Assembly: GCA_002812745.2 (NCBI GenBank)
Contig: NCSJ02000296.1
Coordinates: 1-53,433, forward strand
Source of the DNA: Scytalidium lignicola
Taxonomy: Eukaryota; Ascomycota; Leotiomycetes
DNA length: 53,433 bases
Direction of reading: 5' to 3'
Of this stretch, positions 33,149-43,985 are shown in pieces. The notes beneath the pieces were generated by a model that ran no database searches, had not been told where the DNA came from, and was given only the letters and a program-made list of their open reading frames with translations. The position numbers were made by a program, and so were the translations under genes. Position 1 is the first letter of the stretch; each line of letters begins with the position of its first letter.

Positions 33149-35151
33149 ATGTCAACCCTTTCCAGTTCTAGGGCTAATTTTGCTCCAACACCTAGCCATG
33201 GTGAAAGCATATCCGTATCTCAGACTGCAGCTGAAATGGGAGAAGCAAAGGGGGCTCCGATAGTTGTCACAGATCCTGATGACCATATCACTCCGAACTT
33301 TAACCTTAATAGTCCTGAAGCCGCGGAAGCTATCAAGGATGCTCTGCCTACTCAAGATGCACAACGAGGGGTACAGCAGGTCGAGGCAGTCACATTGACA
33401 TGGACAAAACCGTATCTTATCGCGGTTTTCATCTTGTAATTCACACCATCAAACTCACACTGTATATCCATATATGCTAAATTATTAATAGGATGTTCCT
33501 CCTTTACTTCGTCAATGCCTTCCAATCCTCAATTTTATACAATCTCGTACCTTATGCGACGAGTGCCTTCGAAACACATTCGCTATTGACTGTCATTTAT
33601 ATTGTCTCTAATTCCATGTCAGCGGCAGTATATATCCCACTCGCCAAGATGCTAGATATCTGGGGTCGCGCTGAAGGCTTTCTTGTCATGGTGGTTTTTG
33701 CGACGTTAGGATTGGTTATGATGGCAGCATGTAATAATCTCTCAACCTTTTGCGCGGCGCAGGTACTACTCCACTCACAAGTCGAATGGAAATAATGGTT
33801 GATAAGCTAATTATCGGGTACTTCAGGTCTTCTATTCCATCGGTTTTGGAGGTTTAACTTATAGTGTCGATGTCATTACTGCCGACGTAACCAAATTAAA
33901 GAATCGAGGATTGGCTTATGCTTTCACATCATCCCCGTATATGATCACGGCATTTGCTGGGCCTAAAGCATCCGATGACTTCTACTATAACATTAGCTGG
34001 CGGTGGGGGTTCGGCACTTTTGCTATTATTTTACCTTTCGTGGCAGCACCATTGTTTGTGATTTTGAAGATGCATCTACGCAAGGCACAGGAGCACGGCC
34101 TCCTAATCAGAGAGAAGAGCGGGCGTACCATCTTACAAAATATCTGGTACTACACTCTAGAATTTGATGGTGAATTACACTCCGAAGTCATTTATCTAAC
34201 AAGTGCTTACTTTTAATAGCCTTAGGAGTGTTTCTCTTCGCTGCCGGTCTCACCATATTCTTGCTGCCCTTCACACTCGCAGATACTGCCCCTCATGGCT
34301 GGAGATCAGGTTACATCATTGCCATGATCGTTGTTGGATTTGTGGTGCTTGTTCTCTTTGGACTTCATGAAGCCTTCTTAGCAAAAGCACCCTTTCTGAC
34401 CCTTAGCATTCTGGCAAATCGAACTGTCATCGGTATATGCCTATTAGACATAACATATCAGATTTCTTATTATTGCTGGAACAGTTACTTCACTTCTTTC
34501 CTACAGGTTGTTAATAACTTAACCTTAGCCGAGGCTGGGTATGTGGGTAGCACGTTCGATGTTGTTTCTGGAGTTCTTCTCATTGGGGTTGGGTTTTTAA
34601 TTCGCAAAACCGGCCACTTTAAACCCCTCTTATACTTTGCTGTTCCACTTTATGTCTTTGCCCAAGGCTTGATGACACACTTCCGCAAACCAAATCAGAA
34701 TATTGGGTACATAGTTATGTGCCAGATATTTATCTCGATAGGTGGGAGCGTATTCATTATTGTTGAGCAAATTGGAATCTTGGCCGCCTCGGACCATCAA
34801 CATATTGCTGCAGTTCTGGCGTTGCTAAACGTCATTGGGAATGTAGGAGCTGCAATAGGCAACGCCATTTCTGGATCGATTTGGACGAACACATTCCCTC
34901 AGGCTCTTGCGCGTTATCTTCCAGAAAGTGCACTGCCAGATTTGGATGACATTTATAACGATTTGGACACACAACTTAGTTATGAAGTGGGAAGTCCTAC
35001 TAGGCTTGCAATCCAGAATGCATACGGATATGCACAGGAGAGGATGCTCATTGCGGGAACAGCCATCATGGCACTTTCATTCATATGGATTTTATTCATC
35101 AGGAATATTAACGTTATAAAGGTCCAACAAACAAAAGGTATCATATTCTAA
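33149..35151 (+). CDS. Siderophore-iron transporter-like MFS protein (SIT family)
   Basis: Likely proton-driven importer of ferric siderophores in the plasma or vesicle membrane. Four exons: 33149-33435, 33492-33762, 33827-34169 and 34220-35151, in frame, 610 residues with about 14 predicted membrane segments. The N-terminus of about 85 residues is cytosolic and polar. Family marks include VNAFQSSILYNLVPYATSAF, DIWGRAEGF and LAYAFTSSPYMITAFAGPKA. WRWGFGTFAIILPF, LLLPFT-like FLLPFTLAD and GSVFIIVEQIGILAASDHQH also match SIT1/MirB proteins. It is intact. The next gene on the strand is a second member of the same family, and both share an upstream 12-bp motif. Confidence 0.87.
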
Positions 35152-36574
35152 GATATATCGGTTGGAGACTTCAAAAATATTCCTAGGGCACATACTTAAT
35201 GCTCATATTAATCACAATACTGGTCAGGGGTTTAAGCACAGAAATCATGATTAAAGAATAATATTGAATACAAGTAGCCCTATGAAGTTAACATGAAGAT
35301 AGACTAGTCGAACAATTCAATATATCAATGGACCACATATGCCTACGCGAGAGGCAATTATTTGATCTCAGCTATGAAACAGAATTTTTACATCTCTTAT
35401 TGATCCACAATACACGTGTATAGAAATATCGGAGATGATTGCTTTCTAATTGTGTCGCAATGATAAATCCATGCCGGATATAACTGATCGGACACCAGAA
35501 TCCTCTAATGACCTTCCCCTCTCGGTCCTGGTTTTCTCGTGCGGGGGAGTTAACTATCTGATCTAGCAATCCATCGCGATTGGCCATCCAATGCTCAACG
35601 CCCACCACCCACGGACACTGGTCCCACCAAGAAAATTTTATCTGATCCGGCCTCGGTCAGAACTTCGGAAAATGGGCGCGTGTGGAAGCCCTCATATGCA
35701 AAATTCCTCGCTGTTGACCCAGTTTTTTACAGTATTATGGTTAAATTGTGGACGCCACATGGGCATTGATTTTGCCTGGGCCGGTAACTGTGCAGGTACA
35801 CGCAACCCAGCATGGACTCGTTGGACCCGCCTGCGTATGTGAGTTGCGACTGACTAACTAATGGTGGATGATATATACACACTTCCCTAAACATAATGTA
35901 AATGTCACCCCAGCCTGGGGTGGTACGTTGGATTAGACCATTCATGACAGACAGGACAGCTACGTTAGTTATCCAAGGCCATGAGACTACTGTATTGCCC
36001 GTTCCAGATAGAGTTTTGTCGAGCCCGCTCAATACGATGAATGACTATCATCTAATCTGATGAATTTGATAAATTTGACACATGGGTATTCCAAAGGTCG
36101 GGTCGTCACGTAAGATTAATTATAGTACTAGGCTCGTAAAATTCTCATCTCTGCCGACATCGCTCTCGACCCGCTGCGATCAGGTGGTGGGTATCATCAA
36201 TTGAGGAGCAATCATTTCTTCTCCGTGCCAAGACATCTAATCTGATCCGCCCTAGCTCCAAACCTTCTGTAATTAACGCACGACTACACGTGTACCTGTT
36301 CTGCCTACGTAAGTTTTATTAGTCCATCTATTCCGAAGTCGCAATTCACGCGGCCGTTCGGTGATTTTTACCTTATCAAGCACGCGTGGCCAGTGAAGAG
36401 AGCACAAGCTCAAGCTGCTTTTGTACAAGTCTAGTGGCACAGGTGCGGAACTTCATCTACTTCGTATTATTAATTCGCTTTCTTCAAGGCGACAACTTTT
36501 TTCATCTACTTTGTATAAGTACCGGTCTAGTCGGCGAATGTTGCACTCGCCTTTCTATCTTACTACTTTCGAAA
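35152..36574. promoter_or_regulatory. Upstream region of transporter 2 with two ATCTAATCTGAT sites
   Basis: The same 12-mer occurs at 36050-36061 and 36235-36246, about 525 and 340 bp before the ATG at 36575. These are reverse complements of the site before transporter 1. A related half-site (ATCTGATCC) lies near 35639. No gene was recognised in these 1.4 kb. Confidence 0.5.
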
Positions 36575-38401
36575 ATGACGGCCTCAGATACTAATATGAA
36601 CAGTAAAGAACCGCAAGTTCATGCTGCTCAAGAAGGCCCCGACGATCATCTTCCGTCTACAGGCCCGGTTTTCAAGGCCAGTAAGAAGGAGAAATGGGGT
36701 ATTTGGATCTCGTAAGCACTTTCGANCCCTTTGCCAACATGGGAACTAACAGACCGATTCCAAAGCTTTGCACTTCTTTGCTACATCCAAAGCCTTTGTA
36801 GCTTCACTCTCGGAGTCTACCTCATCACAGCTGCAGAAGTCTTCAATGGACTCACCCAGTACAACACCGTGACCGTAGTGCAAGCGGTCATATACGGCGT
36901 AGCTAATGTTGCTTTCGCGAAAATTGCAGATGTCTTCGGACGGCCGATGGTTCTAGCTGGCTCGATCCTGTTCTTCGCTCTCGGTACTATAGTGCTGAGT
37001 TCAGCAAATTTCATCTCCAGCCTCTCAGCCGGCATGATTTTCTACTCGATCGGGAATACAGGCATCAATTTCGCCGTTAACCTCGTTCTGGCAGACCTCG
37101 TCCCAGCTGACTGGCGGTGCACGGCCAACAACTTGACGATGCTTCCGTTTGTTCTCAACTTTGCCGTCGGGCCCAGAATCACTGCAGCACTTGTTCCCCA
37201 CCAATGGCGCTGGGGTATTGGCATGTTCGCCATCCTGATGCCAGCGACCACGATTCCAATTGCATTTTTCATGTACCGAATAGAACGAAAAGCGGGAAGA
37301 ATTGGGACCAGAAAACTAAGCCGGGCAATGCTACACAATGGGATGAAGCAAATCGACTTGATCGGTCTATTCCTATTGATGATTGGGTTTGGCTTGCTGT
37401 TGCTCCCATTGACAATCGCGGATCAGGCCCCGAAGGGCTATAAATCTGGATATATTATCGCAATGTTCGTGTTAGGAGGTGTCTCGCTGATTGTTTTCCC
37501 GTTTGTCGAGGCCCGAATACCAAAACCGGCGATTGATATACCTCGTCTTCTTCGTCTACATGCCCCCAAGGATCTTTTCGTTGCCACATTTGTCAACATG
37601 ATGGACGCTATCTCGGTCATGATTAGTTATGCTCCGGCATACAACTGGGTAATCATCACTTTCGGCTGGAGCGTCCAGAATGCAACTTATTTCCTCCAAG
37701 CTGGGTCGCTGAGTGTTGTCATATTCGGTATCGTTGGCGGTCTCATCGCCACACGTACGAAGAGATACAAATGGCTCGCTGTTTTCGGTAGTGCGCTGCG
37801 TCTGCTTGCTCTAGGCCTCATGTACCGTTATCGGGGACCTGAGTCGACCGCATTCCAAGTTGTTTTCCCTCAAGTACTCCAGGGTATCGGTGGTGCGGTG
37901 ATGACAGCAAACTTGCAGGTCGCAGTGCAGATCGCCGTACCGCACGCTGATGTTGCTATGGTCACTGGTATCTTCCTAATGTGCGTTGGTGTTGCAGATG
38001 GTGTTGGCAGCGCTATCGCTGGTGCTCTTCAGCAAAATCTCTTGCACAGCTTGCAGGATCATCTCAAGGGAACTAACGAGACAGTCATTGCTACAATCTA
38101 TGCTCAAGGGCCGCTTGCACTGGCCGACTATCCCCTAGGAAGTGATGTCCGGGAAGAGACCGTTGCAGCGTGGACAGACAACACCCACCAGATACTTACT
38201 GCTGCCATAGTTGTAGCTGCCGTTGGACTTTTGTCTTCCCTGCTTCTGGAAGACCACCTACTCCCTGAGAAGCATAATCGTGTCACGAGTGAAGAAGTGG
38301 GACTAATGTTGCCAACGGTATATAATGACGTTAAGGAACCAGGGCTTGAACTCGACTCTCCACCAGGTGATGAAGAGGCTAGACAGCAAGTCATGGCCTA
38401 A
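36575..38401 (+). CDS. SIT-like MFS transporter, second copy
   Basis: Second siderophore-transporter-like protein, 590 residues. Exon 1 is 36575-36711 and exon 2 is 36766-38401; the 54-bp intron contains an N at 36726. I chose the acceptor CAAAG at 36765 because it restores frame and gives KWGIWIS-FALLCYIQSLCS. An earlier CAG at 36752 would shift the frame. Marks are ADVFGRPMVLAGSILFFALG, GNTGINFAVNLVLADLVPAD, WRWGIGMFAILMP and LLPLTIADQAPKGYKSGY. The C-terminus is acidic and Pro-rich. It diverges from transporter 1 (for example FAVNLVLADL in place of SVDVITADVT), so different cargo is likely. It is followed on the same strand by the CaiB-type CoA-transferase. Confidence 0.83.
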
Positions 38402-39130
38402 AATCGAGCTTCCAATGATGCTTGCGAGTTGCCTCATTCTACTAGAAGCCTACAATTCTGATATTGCTTTAGTACTGTACAGACATCTATCAGCTATAAG
38501 TAGATTACGAAGAGACCCATGATGCTTGGAGGCAAGGAATTAAACAGCATTATGTAAGATTTAGGAAAGGGAAAGAGCCATATACTGACTTTTGTTCTGT
38601 CTGCGTATCGTGACTGTCGCCACCCTTCGTAAATCATGATGTTAGGACTATCTTCGCTTAACATAACGACTAAACCTGTTGCAAAATCGTTCAGTTAGAA
38701 TTTGTATAAGCTAGTAACTGCTTTGGTATGTACTCCGTAAACAATAATTAATTAACATGACAGAATTGCGGTTTCTGATTGAGTAGCAGACTAGCAGTTA
38801 TTGGTACGTACACGTGGAGCCGTGCCGCGGGGATAGGAACAAGGGCAAAGTTTACGTCCAATACCCGCTTCGGTGCCGACACATCTGAGGGGTTTAGTTT
38901 ACTTGTACGGCGCCGCGCTCGCGACATCACAAGATCTCTGCTACTACGATTACTCCACCGGCAAGAGCGAACGGCAGCAGCGATAGTAACAAATGGGCGT
39001 TAGTTTGATCGTCATGTTGGATAGCACCAATATGTGTTCCACTGTTAAATACATAAGCCAGTGTTCTAGGTTTGTTTAAACCCGTGTTGATTTCCATGGT
39101 TTTATGTAATTCACCATCAGACAGCGAAAC
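38402..39130. other. Intergenic, upstream of the CoA-transferase
   Basis: No gene was recognised; short frames on both strands are unsupported. ATCWGAT-type 12-mers like those before the transporters were not seen here. Confidence 0.35.
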
Positions 39131-40840
39131 ATGGCCACGTACTCTGTCCCAGCAGAATCCAAAAAGGTGCTCATAAATGGCATTCTGAATCATCCAGCTC
39201 ACAAAGATTTGCCGTCCGAATGCCACAGAATTGCTGACTTGATCAAATTCACCGGTCAAAACAGGCCCAGGATTGCCATCAATTGGCGTTTCGCGGAAAG
39301 TATCTGTTCTTTGAAGGGCTTCGAGGCTGTCTTGGTCAACCTCTTGCTAGAACGGAAGTATGGCATTCCAGCTCAAGAAGTGGTCATCGACACCGACCAC
39401 GCACAATTATTCTTGATGTCCATCTTCCTCCTCCAGGTCAATCCTGAATCCGACGACACGCCGGTCAAACCATCACAACTTCGCGAGTTGAATAAAACTC
39501 ACGCACAATATTTCCCCAGCTGGGACCTTCATAAACAGGTCTCGTCCGATTACCGTAAGTCCGTGACGAATATCTATAAAACCCGAGAGGGCCGCTTTTA
39601 CCATCTACACGCTAGTTTGAACCCAGACCCGTCTCTCAAAGCCATCGGCTGTCCCTGGGACATGCCCGAGCTTACTACAGTCGAATCCTCGTGGGCTCCT
39701 TTCATATCAAAGATGGCTGAAAAGGATGCGCCGGAATGGGACGATATTCTTGCAGAGAAAGCCAAACAAGCCGGCACTATATGTTTCTCGCCCGACGAGT
39801 TTGCGGAAACGCCCCAGGGAAAGGCCATTGCAGATATGGGATTATACAAGATTTATCACTTTCCTGATCCTTCAGAAACACCAGGGTGGTGGAAGAGTGT
39901 ACCGGCTACATCTGTAAAAAGACCACTCGCAGGTTTGAAAATTGTGGATTTCACCAGAATCGTCGCTGGGCCATCAATTGGGCGTTCATTGGTTGAATTG
40001 GGAGCGAGCGTAATGAGAGTAACTGGACCAAATATCGCCGATTTCTCCGGCTTACATCCCGATTTGAATTGGGGAAAGTGGAACTGTCATTTAGACCTAA
40101 AGACGGAGGAAGATCGGGTCAAGCTTCGAGCATTGCTTTTGGAAGCTGATGTCATCGTCACTGGTTACCGGCCTGGTGTCCTCGACAAGTATGGAGCTGG
40201 CTGGGAAGATGTCTTTAAGTTGGGTAGGGAGCGTGGTCGAGGCTTTGTATACATTCGGGAGAACTGTTTCGGATGGGAAGGACACTGGGCGCATCGCAGT
40301 GGCTGGCAACCCATCAGCGACGCATGCTCAGGTGTTTCTATGAGCTATGGGCGCGCTATGGGGAATGATGAACCTGTGACCCCAGTACTGCCTAACTCCG
40401 ACTATTGCACGGGGCTTGCAGGAGCTTGTGGTGGTCTCCAGGCCCTCATGGAACAGGCTCAAAATGGGGGTTCTTATCGTGTCGATACGGCCTTGAACTA
40501 TTACAACAGGTGGCTAGTTGAGCAAGTCGGAGAGTATCCACCTGATGTTTGGGACGAACTTTGGACTCGCAACGGGCGGCAAGTCTTTAGACATTTCCAC
40601 AACATGAATTACACTGTGCCTCGATACATGGAGATGTTTCAAAAGGATGGCCTTCTTGATCTTAAGTACTTTGAAATTCGGACATCGGGAGCTCTCGGCC
40701 GTCTCAGAATGCGAGTTCCCAAGCCAGTCCTTCAGTTCCCTCCAGGGACGGTAGAACCAGGGTATAACGTCGGGACAAGAGGCAATGGTGTTGATCAACC
40801 ACGATGGCCGAGTGACCTCATGACCGAAGTGGTGACATAA
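39131..40840 (+). CDS. Family III (CaiB/BaiF) CoA-transferase
   Basis: Transfers CoA between carboxylic acids, or racemises acyl-CoAs. Single exon, 569 residues, long because fungal members carry two CaiB-like halves. The N-terminal half (from INWRFAESICSLKGFEAVLVN) has lost the catalytic signature. The C-terminal half starts GLKIVDFTRIVAGPSIGRSL and has LELGASV-like LVELGASVMRV and ADVIVTGYRPGVLDKYG. The catalytic Asp lies in LPNSDYCTGLAGACGG, residue 424. The fold end, FPPGTVEPGYNVGTRGNG, is present. The acid is unknown. Together with the RraA-like enzyme and the ring-cleavage dioxygenase it suggests catabolism of an aromatic or branched organic acid (inference). Confidence 0.88.
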   Translation: MATYSVPAESKKVLINGILNHPAHKDLPSECHRIADLIKFTGQNRPRIAINWRFAESICSLKGFEAVLVNLLLERKYGIPAQEVVIDTDHAQLFLMSIFLLQVNPESDDTPVKPSQLRELNKTHAQYFPSWDLHKQVSSDYRKSVTNIYKTREGRFYHLHASLNPDPSLKAIGCPWDMPELTTVESSWAPFISKMAEKDAPEWDDILAEKAKQAGTICFSPDEFAETPQGKAIADMGLYKIYHFPDPSETPGWWKSVPATSVKRPLAGLKIVDFTRIVAGPSIGRSLVELGASVMRVTGPNIADFSGLHPDLNWGKWNCHLDLKTEEDRVKLRALLLEADVIVTGYRPGVLDKYGAGWEDVFKLGRERGRGFVYIRENCFGWEGHWAHRSGWQPISDACSGVSMSYGRAMGNDEPVTPVLPNSDYCTGLAGACGGLQALMEQAQNGGSYRVDTALNYYNRWLVEQVGEYPPDVWDELWTRNGRQVFRHFHNMNYTVPRYMEMFQKDGLLDLKYFEIRTSGALGRLRMRVPKPVLQFPPGTVEPGYNVGTRGNGVDQPRWPSDLMTEVVT

Positions 40841-41700
40841 AATTTTCAGTGGAGGTATGGGATGGGGAAAAGATGTAGGACCGCTTTGAGTGAATTTTCA
40901 TCTTGAAAACTTAGACCTTGAAACTGCTCATAGCAGATTTCATGTAGTATATCGGAACTAGTATCGAATTGTCACTCGCAGAAAAGTGCCAAAGAATTGA
41001 GGCCATTTCATAGTTTCATGTAATTATCTACATGGAATAAAGCACCTTGATCAAATTATAGTAAATGTATCATTCAAATCCAGTTAACCGGATACTGCTC
41101 TAGTTACTCTAAATTAGTTCTAATCTCTTCTACGTCTAATATACTAAAGTTAAGGGGTTACAAGCTTGATCAGAAAACACTGCCTCTGCCTCTGCATCAA
41201 TGCATTAATATATAGTTATTATACATTCTAATTCTAACAAAGATTTTTGCCGTTCTTTGAATTACTTTAGACAAACTAATCCTTCGCCCATAAACATCTT
41301 CTAGCACGCGTTTTGGGGTTAAGACCGGGATTATTGATCCAATAGATATTAAGGGAAGCTTGCAAAAGAGCTCTAACTGAACTCGTCTGGGCCTTCCACG
41401 GTCTCGGCAAAAACTACCGTCCGCTGACGAGGGGTTCAAGCTGACCTAGCTAAGAGGTATGCTCGGCGCCGACACGATGAATGAAATGCTATTATTGAAA
41501 TCGAATTTGATCAAATGCAGCTTTGCTAGTTGGTGGGGGAGCACAGCTACAGATACAGCCTTAATTCCGTATTATTTATTTACTTTCTTACTTCATGCCT
41601 TGCCTACCCATTAACCACTGTATCTCCTACTGCTTTACATTTAATTTCTCTAGGAATATCTTTGGAAAAGGCGGCTGGATCCTCCAATTTGCAATCAAAA
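40841..41700. other. Intergenic, upstream of the RraA-like gene
   Basis: No gene was recognised. An open frame starting at 41530 continues into the RraA-like gene, but residues before the Met at 41701 look hydrophobic and unlike the family. Confidence 0.35.
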
Positions 41701-42555
41701 ATGTTGTCTGACGCCGAAGTGCAATCTATATGCCGCACGATCCAGCAAGAATATTCCGCCTGCGATGTGAATAATTCCAAATTTCTGTGGTGTTGTGCGT
41801 TGTTTTCTCCTTGCTGACATGTCCTCCCTGCATAGGTATCAGATGCTCTTCTCAAGCTCAAGGCACCTGCTGCTGGCTTTCTTTCAGATATTCGTATGTT
41901 TCTCTTCTTCCCCGCCCCCCTCTTCATAAAACAACAGCTGATTTTTCCCGATGAAGTACCAATTCCAGGAGTTAACCGTGCAACACGAATTGTAGCACCT
42001 ATAAGCACAGTCCTTTTGGTACCCACATCGGAGTATACGGCCAGCGGGTCAAATATTCCAAAAGGTAAGAACTGGACCGAGTGGTCTCCTCCCGGAACGA
42101 TCGTTGTAGCGCAGCAGCCGAAAGGCAACATCTCTGCGCTGCTAGGTGATATAATGGCTTCACGGCTGAAGGTCCGTGGCGTGCTAGGAGCTATAGTAGA
42201 CGGCCGTATCCGGGATATAGCTTCCTGCACCACCCTCTGTGCTGAAGGAGAGGGAAACTTCCAGATTTGGTCAAAAGGCTTTTCTTCAGCCGGTCCGTCT
42301 CTTGAGGCCAAGCCGTGGGCAGTCGACGTGCCGCTGCAGATTGGGGATATCTCCGTGAAACCTGGGGACATCTTATGTGCTGATGAAGGTGACATTGCTA
42401 TTACAGTGGTTCCGGGGGAGCTTCTAGAGCAGGTGTTTGCTCTGTTGCCTGTCCTCAAGAAGGCCAGTGATGGTGTTATAGAAGATATTAAGAATGGCAT
42501 AAGTCTCCCCGAGGCTGTGAGTCGTCATCCTGATTTTTATAGTAATTATAAATAA
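41701..42555 (+). CDS. RraA-like / 4-hydroxy-4-methyl-2-oxoglutarate aldolase family protein
   Basis: Class II aldolase fold related to HMG/CHA aldolases, which release pyruvate in aromatic-acid degradation; oxaloacetate decarboxylase activity is also known in the family. Exons read as 41701-41766, 41836-41893 and 41969-42555, giving 236 residues. The first junction restores CDVSDALLKLKAPAAGFLSD, the family start. The second acceptor (CCAG at 41968) is my preferred choice because it keeps frame; an alternative CAG at about 41937 does not. Key parts are ALLGDIMASRLKVRGVLGAI and VDGRIRDIASC, the metal/substrate region, then PGDILCADEGDIAITVVP. It is convergent with the dioxygenase gene. Confidence 0.8.
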
Positions 42556-43020
42556 TAAAATAACATGAATTGGATGCTCATTACCTTCTTATGTAAAATA
42601 TGAGCAACTTTCTGTATAAGATGTTGAGTTACTGTCCCTGGTACATCGCCTTTTCATTCGTGATTTCCTCTCTCTCTTGGGATGTTAATAAGGTAATGTG
42701 TTTAAATTGAAATATCTCCAATAAATGGAACTTGTAAAGTTGCATATTAAATCCATAAATATATATGATAAATAAACCTTTCAAGAATATTTCTTCCAAA
42801 AATATGAGGGTGTGCACAGTTTGACTGAGGCATAAATGTTTTAACAGGGTAAAGGCAATGCTTGGCGTTCAATTTTAGAAATAAAACGACGCAAATAATC
42901 ACTAAGAGCGATATATTAACTTAACTTAGTACACATATATTTGCTAACAGTATATAAAGTAGGGTATAAGAAACCTTTTTGGAACCCAAAAATGGAATAG
43001 TAATTCTCAAATAGGTTCCT
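42556..43020. terminator. Convergent 3' region between RraA-like gene and dioxygenase
   Basis: A/T-rich sequence where both transcripts should end. AATAAA-like signals occur on both strands (for example near 42553 and 42770). No gene was recognised. Confidence 0.3.
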
Positions 43021-43985
43021 TCACAGTGCCGCCTTGGGGGTTTCCCGCGCTGCAAGCTTAAAGTTATACTCGACCTGATATTGCGCCTTCGGGTCTCCTT
43101 GTCGAGGCAAGAAGTCTACAATCAAGCCTTCCTTCACAGCAAATACAGCATCATCGTAAACATGTTTATCCCGTCGGTCAAAAAGCTCGGTGATGATTGG
43201 CTTATATCCCGGCGCCTGCACAATGAAATGGATATGTGCTGGTCTCATTGGGTGGCGATCCAGAAGCTTAAGGAGATCACCAGCTGGTCCATCGTCCGGA
43301 ATGGCATAGGTAGTTGGTCGTAGACAATAGAAATCGTACTTGCCATCCTTACCAGTATAGAAGCGGCCTCTCAGGTTCATGTCGATCTGATCAGGATCCT
43401 GCTGCTCGTACTTGCCATTCGGCGCCGTTTCCCAAACATCGAGCTCAGCATTCTCAATAGGCAACCCAGTACGAGAGTCAGTCACGGTGCCATAAATCCA
43501 GGAGTGGTCGCCGTTCTTGATTCCAAAAACGATAGTCTCGCCCATCTTGCGTATTGGTGCGTTTTCCCGCCAGAATGGGCCCAAGACGGTTGGAATTGTG
43601 GCAGCATCATCGGCTAGCACGTAGGTAATATCATCTATCACCGCCTCCATAGCAAGTACATCACTGAGCAGCAGACCTTCGTTGCGCTTGTCGTCTGACA
43701 TCTTGCCTGCCCGATTGATCTTCACAAATACTAAGCATGAGAACACAACAGTAGTGGCACGCGAGGTCTTACCATATCGATCGCCGCCATGAACTCGTCC
43801 CGCGAGATCTCGCTCTCCCGGCAGAAAGCATGAAGATGTTTGGTTAGGTTTGCTATCACTGATCTGAGTCTGGGGCTGGTTTTTGGGCCAGTCGCATTAA
43901 TGACGCCCTCCGTCATGTCGTTATCAAAGCGGGACAGATCAGGACCAGCCTTGTCCGAGTGAGTTGGAATCGATTGAGACGACAT
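43021..43985 (-). CDS. Intradiol ring-cleavage dioxygenase (hydroxyquinol 1,2-dioxygenase type)
   Basis: Non-heme Fe(III) enzyme opening hydroxyquinol or catechol between the hydroxyls. Exon 1 is 43773-43985 and exon 2 is 43021-43719, 303 residues. The junction restores MAAIDM-INRAGKMSDDKRNEG, the N-terminal dimerisation helices. LLSDVLAMEAVIDDI is typical of the hydroxyquinol branch, and TVLGPFWRENAP marks the start of the catalytic domain. Iron ligands are visible: Tyr in IYGTVTDS and in GKYDFYCLRPTTY, and both His in RPAHIHFIVQAPGY. It is intact. Its product from hydroxyquinol would be maleylacetate, which leads to 3-oxoadipate and could feed the CoA-transferase at 25 kb. No monooxygenase or maleylacetate reductase is in the window. 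Confidence 0.88.

Noticed and set aside
36712..36752. 41-bp intron ending at the first CAG in transporter 2
   Set aside because: It breaks the frame; the acceptor at 36765 restores it and gives a family-like junction.
41604..42500. Long minus-strand frame of 298 codons opposite the RraA-like gene
   Set aside because: It is a shadow of a gene whose plus-strand translation carries all family motifs.
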